Below are positions 39,480 to 47,377 of a stretch of 64,000 nucleotides of DNA, in pieces; position 1 is the first letter of the stretch; every line of letters starts with the position of its first letter. The stretch spans positions 372,001 through 436,000 of the forward strand of contig NZ_CP069362.1 of assembly GCF_029910535.1 (NCBI RefSeq), read 5' to 3'. The translations under genes and the position numbers were made by a program. The notes beneath the pieces are model-generated. The model had not been told where the DNA came from. It worked only from the letters and a program-made list of their open reading frames with translations, and ran no database searches. Origin of the DNA: Marinitoga aeolica (GTDB lineage: Bacteria; Thermotogota; Thermotogae; Petrotogales; Petrotogaceae).

Positions 39480-40298
39480 TTATTTCTTTTTTATGTTTAA
39501 TATTTCCCTTGCTTCATCTGGAGTTGCTATTTCTCTACCTAATTCTTTTGCTATTCTCACTATTCTCTCAACAAGTTGTGCATTTGATTTGGCCAATTCT
39601 CCTTTTTTATAATATATATTGTCTTCAAATCCAACTCTTACATGACCGCCCATTAATATTGCATGTACTGCTAATGGCAATTCATATCTTCCTATTCCTG
39701 CTACAGTCCATGTGCTACCTTGAGGTATATGATTTACTAAATATAACAAATCATCTATTCCGCCAGGAATTGCGCCAGGTACCCCCATAACAAAATCAAA
39801 ATGTATTGGTGTATCCAATAAATCCTTCTTTACCAATTTTAATGCGTTTGCAATATGTCCTCTCTCAAATACCTCTATTTCTGGCTTTATCCCTCTTTCT
39901 TTCATCTCTTTTGCAAACTTTTCTATATACTCTTCTGAATTTACAAATATATCACTACCAAAATTAGTAGTACCTGCTGATAATGTTGCCATTTCTGGAT
40001 TCAATTCCAATGGTTGCTTTCTTTGTTCAAAGGTATGATATACTGCTCCGCCTGTTGACGGTTGAAATATCAAATTGCATTTAGCTTCTATTTTTTCTTT
40101 TATTTCTTTATACACTTCATATGATTGTGTTGGTTTCCCATCTTTATCCCTTGCATGAACATGAGCAATAGATGCTCCTGCAAGATAACATTCGTATGCA
40201 GCTTCTGCTATTTCATCAGGCGTAATTGGTAGATTTGGTTGCTGTTCCCTTGTTACTTCCGCACCAGTTAATGCAACTGTGATAATTAATTTTTCCAT
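39480..40298 (-). CDS. kce: 3-keto-5-aminohexanoate cleavage enzyme (BKACE family)
   Basis: A zinc TIM-barrel enzyme of 272 residues that condenses 5-amino-3-oxohexanoate with acetyl-CoA and cleaves it to acetoacetate and 3-aminobutyryl-CoA. The ligands and catalytic residues are in place: E14 (TGAEVTREQ), H46 and H48 (IAHVHARD). Later blocks are MATLSAGTTNFGSDIF and GGHVRVGFEDN, with the C-terminal glutamate. Its ATG overlaps the kal stop by one nucleotide. Confidence 0.96.
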   Translation of the reverse strand: MEKLIITVALTGAEVTREQQPNLPITPDEIAEAAYECYLAGASIAHVHARDKDGKPTQSYEVYKEIKEKIEAKCNLIFQPSTGGAVYHTFEQRKQPLELNPEMATLSAGTTNFGSDIFVNSEEYIEKFAKEMKERGIKPEIEVFERGHIANALKLVKKDLLDTPIHFDFVMGVPGAIPGGIDDLLYLVNHIPQGSTWTVAGIGRYELPLAVHAILMGGHVRVGFEDNIYYKKGELAKSNAQLVERIVRIAKELGREIATPDEAREILNIKKK

Positions 40299-40693
40299 TA
40301 TTTTTTTCCCTTCCTTTGTTTATCTTTTGGAACAACACATGTTCCACTTGCTCTACATACAACTATTGGTTCTTCTAAATAATCTGCTGCAGAATCTGAT
40401 ATATCAGGTCTTGGAGCTATTACTTTTCTTGCTTCAAATACCATTTTTCTTGATGTATTTCCCACTTTTACAATTTCGCCTGTAGCTTCTATATAATCAC
40501 CAGCATATACTGGTGCCATAAATTCTATATCATCATATGCTTTAAATAACCCTTCATCGCCATCATGTCTGATCAATAATTCTGTTGCCACATCACCAAA
40601 TAGTTGTAAAATTTTTGCTCCGTCCACAAGATTTCCACCATAATGTGCATCATGCAAACTCATTCTTACTCTTATCATAACTTTTTCTCCCAT
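40298..40693 (-). CDS. kal: 3-aminobutyryl-CoA ammonia-lyase
   Basis: A hot-dog-fold enzyme of 131 residues that removes ammonia from L-3-aminobutyryl-CoA to give crotonyl-CoA. It contains [30 protein letters not shown] and a C-terminal block [17 protein letters not shown]. The family is small and is found almost only in lysine fermenters. GGGGGAAGAA precedes the start. It sits between atoA and kce. Confidence 0.93.
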   Translation of the reverse strand: MGEKVMIRVRMSLHDAHYGGNLVDGAKILQLFGDVATELLIRHDGDEGLFKAYDDIEFMAPVYAGDYIEATGEIVKVGNTSRKMVFEARKVIAPRPDISDSAADYLEEPIVVCRASGTCVVPKDKQRKGKK

Positions 40694-40705
40694 ATTTCTT
40701 CCCCC

Positions 40706-41356
40706 TTAAATTTCCATTGTTTTCAAATTTTCTGGAATTATTAATTCTGCATCTGTTATTTCTTTTAATTCATCTAATGTTATATCTGGTGATATTTCTT
40801 TTAATAATAATCCTTCATCATTAGGCTCAATAACTGCAAACTCTGTAACTATTAAATCTATTCTTCTTGAAGAAGTTAAAGGCAAATTGCATTTTTTCAC
40901 TATTTTAGGTTTTCCTTTGGCTGTATGTGTCATAGCAACTATTACTTTTTTAGCACCAGTTACCAAATCCATTGCTCCACCCATTCCAGGAATTAATTTC
41001 CCAGGAACCATCCAGTTAGCTAAATGGCCTTCTTCATCAACTTGTAAACCACCCAATACTGTATAATCAAGATGACCTCCCCTTATTAAAGCAAATGAAA
41101 ATGCTGTATCAAAAACCATTGCTCCTGGTACTGTTTCTATAAATTTTCCACCTGCATTAGTTAAATCTGGATTGGATAATTCTTCTGGCACTTCAGATCC
41201 AATACCTAAAACACCATTTTCGCCATGAAAAAATATATTCATTTCTTTTGGCACATAATTAGCAACTAAAGTTGGAAGCCCAATTCCTAAATTTACAATG
41301 TTTCCTGGTTTAAACTCTTTTGCAACTCTTTTAGCAATTCTTTCTTTTGCATTCAT
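40706..41356 (-). CDS. atoA: Acetoacetate:butyrate/acetate CoA-transferase, beta subunit
   Basis: A protein of 216 residues. The catalytic glutamate E46 is in FHGENGVLGIG, and GGKFIETVPGAMVFDTAFSFALIRGGHLDYTVLGGLQVDEEGHLANW is the family core. With AtoD it moves CoA onto acetoacetate, making acetoacetyl-CoA for thiolase. The donor could be butyryl-CoA or acetyl-CoA. Its ATG overlaps the atoD stop by one nucleotide. Confidence 0.95.
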   Translation of the reverse strand: MNAKERIAKRVAKEFKPGNIVNLGIGLPTLVANYVPKEMNIFFHGENGVLGIGSEVPEELSNPDLTNAGGKFIETVPGAMVFDTAFSFALIRGGHLDYTVLGGLQVDEEGHLANWMVPGKLIPGMGGAMDLVTGAKKVIVAMTHTAKGKPKIVKKCNLPLTSSRRIDLIVTEFAVIEPNDEGLLLKEISPDITLDELKEITDAELIIPENLKTMEI

Positions 41357-42009
41357 TATTCTCTCCCCCTTACTACTACATAATCAACAAGTGCTCCTGG
41401 GAATTGCACTTGTTCTGGCGGTATTGAACCTGTTGGCACTAATTCATCTACTTCAACAATTACCAAATCAGCTGCCATAGCAATAATCGGATTAAAATTT
41501 TTAGCTGTATATGCAAATTGAAGATTACCAAGATGATCGGCCCTTTTTGCTTTAACTAATGCTACTTTTCCTCTAATAGCTTTTTCAAGTATATATTTTT
41601 TACCATCAATTTCTATAACTTGTTTCCCATCTTCAACAACTGTACCTATTCCTGTAGGAGTTAGAATTCCTCCTAATCCAACACCCCCAGCCCTTATTTG
41701 TTCAATTAATGTTCCTTGTGGAACTAATTCCACTTCTAATTCTTTTTCTATATATTGTCTTTGTGTTTCTTTATTTGTACCAATATGAGAGGTTATTACT
41801 TTTTTTGCAAGTTTATGATATATTAACCTCCCTATACCTTTATCTTCAAAAGAAGTATCATTACAAATAATGGTTAAATCCTTTTTGTTTTGTTTAATTA
41901 TTTCATCAATCAATGTTTCCGGCGTACCTACTGTCAAAAAGCCCCCTATCATAATGCTATCACCGTTGTTAACAAAAGAAATAGCCTCTTCGGCTTTTAC
42001 TATCTTCAT
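41356..42009 (-). CDS. atoD: Acetoacetate:butyrate/acetate CoA-transferase, alpha subunit
   Basis: A protein of 217 residues, the CoA-binding partner of AtoA. Family blocks are SIMIGGFLTVGTPETLIDEII, GRLIYHKLAKKVITSHIGTN, PQGTLIEQIRAGGVGLGGILTPTGIGT and ALVKAKRADHLGNLQF. It is the first gene of the 13-gene lysine operon. AAGGGGTGATTA precedes the start and two similar inverted repeats lie upstream. Confidence 0.95.
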   Translation of the reverse strand: MKIVKAEEAISFVNNGDSIMIGGFLTVGTPETLIDEIIKQNKKDLTIICNDTSFEDKGIGRLIYHKLAKKVITSHIGTNKETQRQYIEKELEVELVPQGTLIEQIRAGGVGLGGILTPTGIGTVVEDGKQVIEIDGKKYILEKAIRGKVALVKAKRADHLGNLQFAYTAKNFNPIIAMAADLVIVEVDELVPTGSIPPEQVQFPGALVDYVVVRGRE

Positions 42010-42029
42010 TTAATCACCCCTTAATTTCT

Positions 42030-42045
42030 ATGAAATTTATTTCAC
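42030..42045. promoter_or_regulatory. Inverted-repeat operator candidate 1, lysine operon
   Basis: ATGAAATTTATTTCAC contains TGAAAT/ATTTCA arms. It lies about 20 nt before atoD and matches a second site at 42138-42153 in 14 of 16 positions. Confidence 0.45.
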
Positions 42046-42137
42046 GAAAATTTTATCAATTTTTACATTAGAAAAAAAATCGTAAGAATTGTCGTTAATC
42101 TGATTTAAAAGTATTAATTACCTTTTAACTTTAAATA

Positions 42138-42153
42138 ATGAAATTTTTTTCAT
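42138..42153. promoter_or_regulatory. Inverted-repeat operator candidate 2, lysine operon
   Basis: ATGAAATTTTTTTCAT has perfect ATGAAA/TTTCAT arms. It lies 108 nt from site 1. The pair may bracket the operon promoter, which could not be assigned with confidence. Confidence 0.4.
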
Positions 42154-42171
42154 ATATACAATAATAAAAAA

Positions 42172-42189
42172 AAGAGCCTTGCGGCTCTT
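42172..42189 (-). terminator. Terminator after the RlmI-like gene
   Basis: AAGAGCC pairs with GGCTCTT around a 4-nt loop. On the minus strand eight T residues follow. It overlaps the stop codon at 42188. Confidence 0.85.
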
Positions 42190-43369
42190 ATCCTTTATAG
42201 CTTTCTATTTCAAACAAATAAAATTTCAAATACTCTGTTTCTAATATATTATATAATATCGGATGATCGGGAGATTGTGATCCTCTAAAAATTTGTTTTA
42301 AGAAAACTTTATTATCTTTAGCTGCATCAAATACTATTTTTTTAAATTCTTCATCATAAACTAATTGCGTACATGAAGCTGTTGCAAATAACCCTTTGTT
42401 TTTCGTTATCCTCATAGCTCTAAGATTTAATTCTTTATAACCTCTAATGGCATTTTTTATAGAACTTCTAGATTTTGCCAAAGATGGAGGATCTATTATT
42501 ACAAAATCAAAATATATATTTGCATCATCAAATTTTCTCAATTGATCAAAGGTATTTGTTTCAAATAATTCGTATTTATCCTTTGAAATATTATTAGCTT
42601 TTAATGTTTGTTCTAAAACATACAATGCTCTATCTGAATAATCTAAAAAGGTTACATATTTTGCTTCTCCCATCAAAGCATGAACACCAAAATTACCTGT
42701 ATACGCAAATCCATCCAACACTTTTTTATTTTTTGCCAACGATTTAACTTTCAAAGCATTGTATCTTTGGTCTAAGAAAAAACCTGTTTTTTGACCTTTT
42801 GTATCTGCAAAAAATTTTATTCCATTTATTTCAAAAGGTATTAATTCAGGTCCCTTTTTATATACCCAGTTTTCTAAATATTCAAACCCTTCTATTTTTG
42901 CATTTTTTTCATCATCTTTTTCAAATATACCTTTAGGGTCAAAAATTTCTATTAATGCATCTATTATATATTTTTTTAATTTATATACTCCAAGAGTATT
43001 TATCTGAATTACAAAAAAGTTTTCGAATTTATCTATTATTAATCCTGGAAAATAATCCCCTTCTCCAAAAATTAGTCTAAATGTTTTTCCATCACCAAAA
43101 AGCATTTTTCTATATTCATATGCATTTTTTATTTTATTTTTTATCCATTCATAATCTATGGTTTCATGTTTTTTTGTCAATAATCTAACCCTTATTTTTG
43201 AGTTATCATTAATATATCCTCTTCCTATAAATTTTTTATTATAAAAAACATCGACTATATCTCCATCTTCATATTCACCAATTATTTTATCTATTTCATT
43301 TTCATATATCCAACTATGACCGTTTAAAACTCTTGATTTTATATCTTTTTTTAAATATATATTCGCCAT
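42188..43369 (-). CDS. RlmI/RlmK-like 23S rRNA methyltransferase
   Basis: A protein of 393 residues. The N-terminal PUA-like domain (YLKKDIKSRVLNGHSWIYENEI) is followed by a SAM-dependent methyltransferase with KVLDGFAYTGNFGVHALMGEAKYVTFLDYS and the catalytic FVIIDPPSLAKSR. A cysteine in ATASCTQLV fits the 5-methylcytosine mechanism of RlmI, which methylates 23S rRNA. The exact rRNA position is not established here. The ATG at 43369 has AAGGAGAG upstream and was preferred to 43396. It is single-gene, closed by its own terminator. Confidence 0.88.
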   Translation of the reverse strand: MANIYLKKDIKSRVLNGHSWIYENEIDKIIGEYEDGDIVDVFYNKKFIGRGYINDNSKIRVRLLTKKHETIDYEWIKNKIKNAYEYRKMLFGDGKTFRLIFGEGDYFPGLIIDKFENFFVIQINTLGVYKLKKYIIDALIEIFDPKGIFEKDDEKNAKIEGFEYLENWVYKKGPELIPFEINGIKFFADTKGQKTGFFLDQRYNALKVKSLAKNKKVLDGFAYTGNFGVHALMGEAKYVTFLDYSDRALYVLEQTLKANNISKDKYELFETNTFDQLRKFDDANIYFDFVIIDPPSLAKSRSSIKNAIRGYKELNLRAMRITKNKGLFATASCTQLVYDEEFKKIVFDAAKDNKVFLKQIFRGSQSPDHPILYNILETEYLKFYLFEIESYKG

Positions 43370-43416
43370 CACATCTCTCCTTATTATCAAAATCAATATT
43401 ATTATACCACATAAAA

Positions 43417-43437
43417 AGCACCACTCAAGGTGGTGCT
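43417..43437 (-). terminator. Terminator after the exported beta-barrel-like gene
   Basis: AGCACCAC pairs perfectly with GTGGTGCT around TCAAG, followed on the minus strand by TTTTT. Confidence 0.88.
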
Positions 43438-43450
43438 CAAATTATAGATA

Positions 43451-44614
43451 TTAGAAACCGACACTCATATTTAGATTAATAGCTGTATTTCTTGCATTAA
43501 AAAGTTCATCAGTAGTTGGTGCTTGAGTGCTTAATGACATGTGAATTTCTGCTAAGTATATATTCACTCCTAATCCACCATTAAATGTCCAATATGATAT
43601 TGTATCATAATCTGTATTTATACTATGATTTTTTATTTCTGCCCAGAATGGTAATGCCCCCCATAATAATCTCTTTCCTGCTGCAACTCCCCATGTGAAA
43701 TCCTCTGTATTAGGAGCATACTCAATTGAAGGAACAAAATCTAATATTATTGGTAATGTAATGAAAAATGTCATTTTCCATGGTTTGAATTTAGACCATA
43801 CTCTTTCATTTGAAGCTTCCACCAAATTAAAAGATGAAAATTCTAAAGTTTCTTTGCTATATTCAACGTGGGCATATGCATCATATTTATAGATACCCAC
43901 TCCATCAGCTATTGGAATATCCTTAACACCAAACCCTATTGCTGGATAGTCTTTACCAGCCACAAAACCAACATCTAATGTAATAATACCATTATTCATT
44001 AATTTATCCATCAAAGTATCCATGTGATTAAATAATTCTCCCGGGCCATCATAAAGTAACGAATATGTATAGGGAAGATCATACATTTCATCGGGAAATG
44101 CCGTGATCAAAGTATAGTCAGCTCCATCATTTTTTCTTACTACATCATAAACAGGTAAAGAGCTTTTGATAGTACCTCCAAATGAAAAATCTTTCCCTTT
44201 TAATCCTATGTGTAATCCACCATTTACCCATAATGCATTTCTATAATCCAAGGTAGAAAATTTATGCCAATCAATATTAGAAATAGAAAGCTCAGGTGCT
44301 AATACAAATACCCCTAATTTTAGTTTTGCATACATATCAGCGTTTACATTTCTTGATAAAATGTTTGAATCATCAAGATTATAATAATTTCCTTCATTTC
44401 CTAACAAATTTAAATCAACAGCTTTTTCCAGAGTATCCAGACTTTCCTGTATTATTCCAGAATTTATTCCCCCACTTAATTCAATAATATTTCTTGCAGA
44501 CCATGAAATTAGTGCAGGATTTAATTTTCTATTCCATGGTGATAACGGATCAATTTGTGAAAAAGATAAAACAGTAAAACTTATTAACAATATCACTATA
44601 AGAATCTTTTTCAT
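43451..44614 (-). CDS. Exported beta-barrel-like protein, probably of the outer membrane (toga)
   Basis: A protein of 387 residues. Residues 1-20 (MKKILIVILLISFTVLSFSQ) form a signal peptide. The mature part shows alternating hydrophobic strands with many aromatic residues (for example GVFVLAPELSISN, LWVNGGLHIGLKG) and ends in a strand with C-terminal phenylalanine (NLNMSVGF), a hallmark of outer-membrane beta-barrels. The start NPALISWSARNIIELSGG resembles several Thermotogota envelope proteins of unknown role. No enzymatic motif is seen. It is transcribed alone with GAGGGGG as binding site and sits next to the RNase P RNA gene. Confidence 0.72.
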   Translation of the reverse strand: MKKILIVILLISFTVLSFSQIDPLSPWNRKLNPALISWSARNIIELSGGINSGIIQESLDTLEKAVDLNLLGNEGNYYNLDDSNILSRNVNADMYAKLKLGVFVLAPELSISNIDWHKFSTLDYRNALWVNGGLHIGLKGKDFSFGGTIKSSLPVYDVVRKNDGADYTLITAFPDEMYDLPYTYSLLYDGPGELFNHMDTLMDKLMNNGIITLDVGFVAGKDYPAIGFGVKDIPIADGVGIYKYDAYAHVEYSKETLEFSSFNLVEASNERVWSKFKPWKMTFFITLPIILDFVPSIEYAPNTEDFTWGVAAGKRLLWGALPFWAEIKNHSINTDYDTISYWTFNGGLGVNIYLAEIHMSLSTQAPTTDELFNARNTAINLNMSVGF

Positions 44615-44744
44615 AATACCCCCTCACTTTCATAAAATTTTAATTTTTATTCACTTATATATCGTCTAAAAATAAGAAAAATATTATGTTTTTCTTGTTA
44701 ATATTATACAACTTTCTATTAGTGAAATCAAGTTTTAAAAAAAT

Positions 44745-45064
44745 AAGTGGGGCTATAAGCCGGATTCTGTTAAATCGGTCATTTATCTAAGCGGTCTACC
44801 TGGAAGGGGCTAACAAGCATGCCGGGCAAGCTTACCCTTCCTATTTGACCTTGCTCAAGGTGGGGGTTACCAAGCCATCAGGTTACCCTGATGCTGGTGA
44901 GCTTTTACCTCACCGTTCCACCCTTGCCAATAATGGCGGTTTTCATTTCTATGGCCCTATTCCGAGGATCACTCCTCCCGGCAGTTAACCGGCACCTTGC
45001 CCTTAGAGTCCGGACTTTCCTCATGACGAATTGTGTTTCGCCACGCGACCGATCGCCCCACTTA
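44745..45064 (-). ncRNA. rnpB: RNase P RNA, bacterial class A-type
   Basis: The reverse complement starts with AAGTGGGGCGATCGGTCGCG and ends near GGGGCTATAGCC-like sequence pairing with it (AAGTGGGGC with GCCCCACTT, helix P1). Conserved blocks are visible: GAGGAAAGTCCGGACT near the 5' end and AGAATCCGGCTTAT near the 3' end, which form the P4 region, and GTTACCCTGATGG-like P-helix sequences. At about 320 nt and GC-rich, it stands out clearly from the AT-rich surroundings. The RNA cleaves the 5' leader of pre-tRNA. A TAGAAT box lies 10 nt upstream (45079-45074). Confidence 0.95.
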
Positions 45065-45090
45065 TCTCAGATAATTCTAAACCAAAATAA

Positions 45091-46005
45091 TTATCTATTA
45101 AGATAATTATATAATCTTCCTTGATATGTATTTCTATTTCTCATTTCCTTTTCCAATAAATTAATTATCTTTATTTTTGACATTCCCCAATTTCCATGTA
45201 GTACCCCTTCTTTAGGAGGATCAGCAGCGAGACGATGAATAACAATTTCTGGATCTAAATATTCTAAAAATAATATATTTCTCTCCATAAATTCTTCAAG
45301 TGACAATGGCTGAACTTCACCTTTCTTATACATTTGTCCTAAAATTGTATTTTCTGTAATATATAACGAATGTAATTTTACTCCGTCTATTTTTAAAGCA
45401 GATAATATTTTAGCTCCTTCTATAATGTCTTCTTCATTATCCCATGGCAAATCTATTATCATATGAGCAATTACTTCTATATCTCTTTTTTTAGCTCTAT
45501 TTACTGCATCTATAAATTCTGCTAATGTATGTCCTCTATTCAATATTTTCAATGTATTGTAATTAACACTTTGAAGTCCAAATTCAAGGTACACATCCAT
45601 TTTTTCTTTATATGATGCAATTAAATCTAATTTTTCATCTTCCACTGAATCTGGTCTTGTAGATATATCCAATATAATTATTCTATCATCAATTAGTGCT
45701 GAATCATATATTTTTTTTAATACATGAGGGGGGGCATAAGTATTAGTATTAGATTGAAAATAAGCCATAAATTTATTTGCTCTTCCTTTGTATCTTTCTA
45801 TCATAAATTTTATTTGTTCAGCTATAGGCGTTTTAGGAGATAATGATGCAAATCCACTTCCTGTTTCTTCACAGTAAATACATCCACCTGTTCCTCTTGC
45901 TCCTGTTTTATTAGGGCAAGTGAACCCTGCATTTATAGGCAAGCGTTGTACTCTTTCCCCATATCTTTTTTTCAAATAATCGCTTAATTTATTATATAAC
46001 AACAC
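45091..46005 (-). CDS. YhcC-family radical SAM protein
   Basis: A protein of 304 residues. The radical SAM cysteines are C30, C42 and C45 (GFTCPNKTGARGTGGCIYCEETG), spaced as in the TIGR01212/YhcC family, not the canonical CxxxCxxC. Further blocks are AYFQSNTNTYAP, DISTRPDSV, YLEFGLQSVN and AHMIIDLPWDNEEDI. The family resembles ELP3-like enzymes without the acetyltransferase domain; the substrate is unknown. The last residue overlaps the MTA/SAH deaminase ATG region by one base, so the two are in one operon. Confidence 0.92.
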   Translation of the reverse strand: MLLYNKLSDYLKKRYGERVQRLPINAGFTCPNKTGARGTGGCIYCEETGSGFASLSPKTPIAEQIKFMIERYKGRANKFMAYFQSNTNTYAPPHVLKKIYDSALIDDRIIILDISTRPDSVEDEKLDLIASYKEKMDVYLEFGLQSVNYNTLKILNRGHTLAEFIDAVNRAKKRDIEVIAHMIIDLPWDNEEDIIEGAKILSALKIDGVKLHSLYITENTILGQMYKKGEVQPLSLEEFMERNILFLEYLDPEIVIHRLAADPPKEGVLHGNWGMSKIKIINLLEKEMRNRNTYQGRLYNYLNR

Positions 46006-47276
46006 TAATCATTCTCCTTTTTATTTTTAAATTTTTCTTCAAGCTCAAAATATAATTTATGAAATTTTTCATAATAATCATTTTCTTTTAATTTTGGATA
46101 TTCTCCATTATAATATACCCACTCCCCACCTACCATTGTTGCATATACTTTATTTATAGGCGAATATACTATATGTGATTTTATTCTATTTAAATCATTC
46201 GGATAAAGCTCTATTGATTTCAAGTCTATAACTGCCAGATCTGCCATATAATCTTCTTCTAATCTACCTATTTTTTCATTTAAAGCATATCCTCCATTTT
46301 CCCAAACCATTCTTAATGATTCTTCAGTTTTAAATTTTTCAGGTCCATTCATTTTTTGTAATAATGTAGCTATCCTCATTTCTTCCCATAAATTTAAAGT
46401 ATTATTACTTGCTGCACCATCTGTTCCAAGAGTAATATTTACTTCATGATCTAACATTTTTAGTATAGGAGCTATACCATTCCCTAATTTCAAATTACTT
46501 GATGGATTATGAGAAACTGTGACTTCATTTTTTGCAAGTATTTTTATATCTTTTTCATCAACATGAACACAATGAGCAGCTATAACATTATTCTTAAATA
46601 ATCCTGTTTTTTCTATATCTTCAAAAGTATATAATTCTCTTTCATTTTTTGATTCATAAAGATGAATAGTAACAAAGGTATTATATTTTTTAGAAAGTTC
46701 TGCTATTTCTTCTAATTTATGCATAGGACATGTATATGGAGCATGTGGCCCAAATCCAACTTTTATATTATACTTATCATGATAATTTTCAAATAAGTAT
46801 ATTGTTTCATCAATTCTTTTTTTCCAACCTTCATCATTATCATATCCTAATCCTCTTGTTAAAAAAGCTCTAATTCCTGTATTTTTAACTGCTTCTGCAG
46901 TTCCTTTCATAAAAAGATACATATCTACTACCGTAGTTACTCCTTTAGATAACATCTCCAGAATAGAAATCAAAGAACCATAATAAGTGAGATCATCATT
47001 CAAAAGATCTTCTCGAGGAAACATTTCATTGAATAGCCAATCTTGTAATAATAAATCATCTCCAATTCCTCTAAATAGACTCATCGCTAAATGCGTATGG
47101 GTATTGATAAACCCTGGTATTATTAATTTGCCTGACATATCATAAATTTTTCCAGAAAAATTTTCTATTTCATCGTTGATCTCCATTATTTTCTCATCTT
47201 CAATTAAAATATCCATTTTTTTAATATCTGCATCAGCACTCATTAAAACATATCCGTTTTTTAAAAGTTTTTTCAT
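46005..47276 (-). CDS. mtaD: 5-methylthioadenosine / S-adenosylhomocysteine deaminase
   Basis: An amidohydrolase of 423 residues that deaminates adenosine in MTA or SAH, salvaging methylation by-products. The metal histidines H60 and H62 (INTHTHLAMSLFRG), LQDWLF, IAAHCVHVDEKD and GTDGAASNNTLNLWEEMRIATLLQK are present, matching the Thermotoga enzyme of this specificity. The ATG at 47276, with AGAGGTGA in front, was chosen over 47294. It lies upstream of and overlaps the radical SAM gene. A link with methyl transfer or SAM use is possible but is inferred. Confidence 0.9.
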   Translation of the reverse strand: MKKLLKNGYVLMSADADIKKMDILIEDEKIMEINDEIENFSGKIYDMSGKLIIPGFINTHTHLAMSLFRGIGDDLLLQDWLFNEMFPREDLLNDDLTYYGSLISILEMLSKGVTTVVDMYLFMKGTAEAVKNTGIRAFLTRGLGYDNDEGWKKRIDETIYLFENYHDKYNIKVGFGPHAPYTCPMHKLEEIAELSKKYNTFVTIHLYESKNERELYTFEDIEKTGLFKNNVIAAHCVHVDEKDIKILAKNEVTVSHNPSSNLKLGNGIAPILKMLDHEVNITLGTDGAASNNTLNLWEEMRIATLLQKMNGPEKFKTEESLRMVWENGGYALNEKIGRLEEDYMADLAVIDLKSIELYPNDLNRIKSHIVYSPINKVYATMVGGEWVYYNGEYPKLKENDYYEKFHKLYFELEEKFKNKKEND

Positions 47277-47332
47277 ATAATCACCTCTTCGCATTATTAT
47301 AACACCTTTATTTTAACTTTTTTTGATGATAT

Positions 47333-47360
47333 AATAAAATCCCCCAAAGGGGATTTTATT
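47333..47360. terminator. Terminator after the chemoreceptor gene
   Basis: AATAAAATCCCC pairs perfectly with GGGGATTTTATT around CAAA (12 bp). It lies between the chemoreceptor gene stop and the mtaD start. Confidence 0.8.
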
Positions 47361-47377
47361 AATTTTATCATAAATCA

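Noticed and set aside
45087-45110. Inverted repeat ATAATTATCT/AGATAATTAT near rnpB as a terminator
   Set aside because: It is fully AT-rich apart from one pair, lacks a U tract and overlaps the end of the radical SAM gene; it may be chance.
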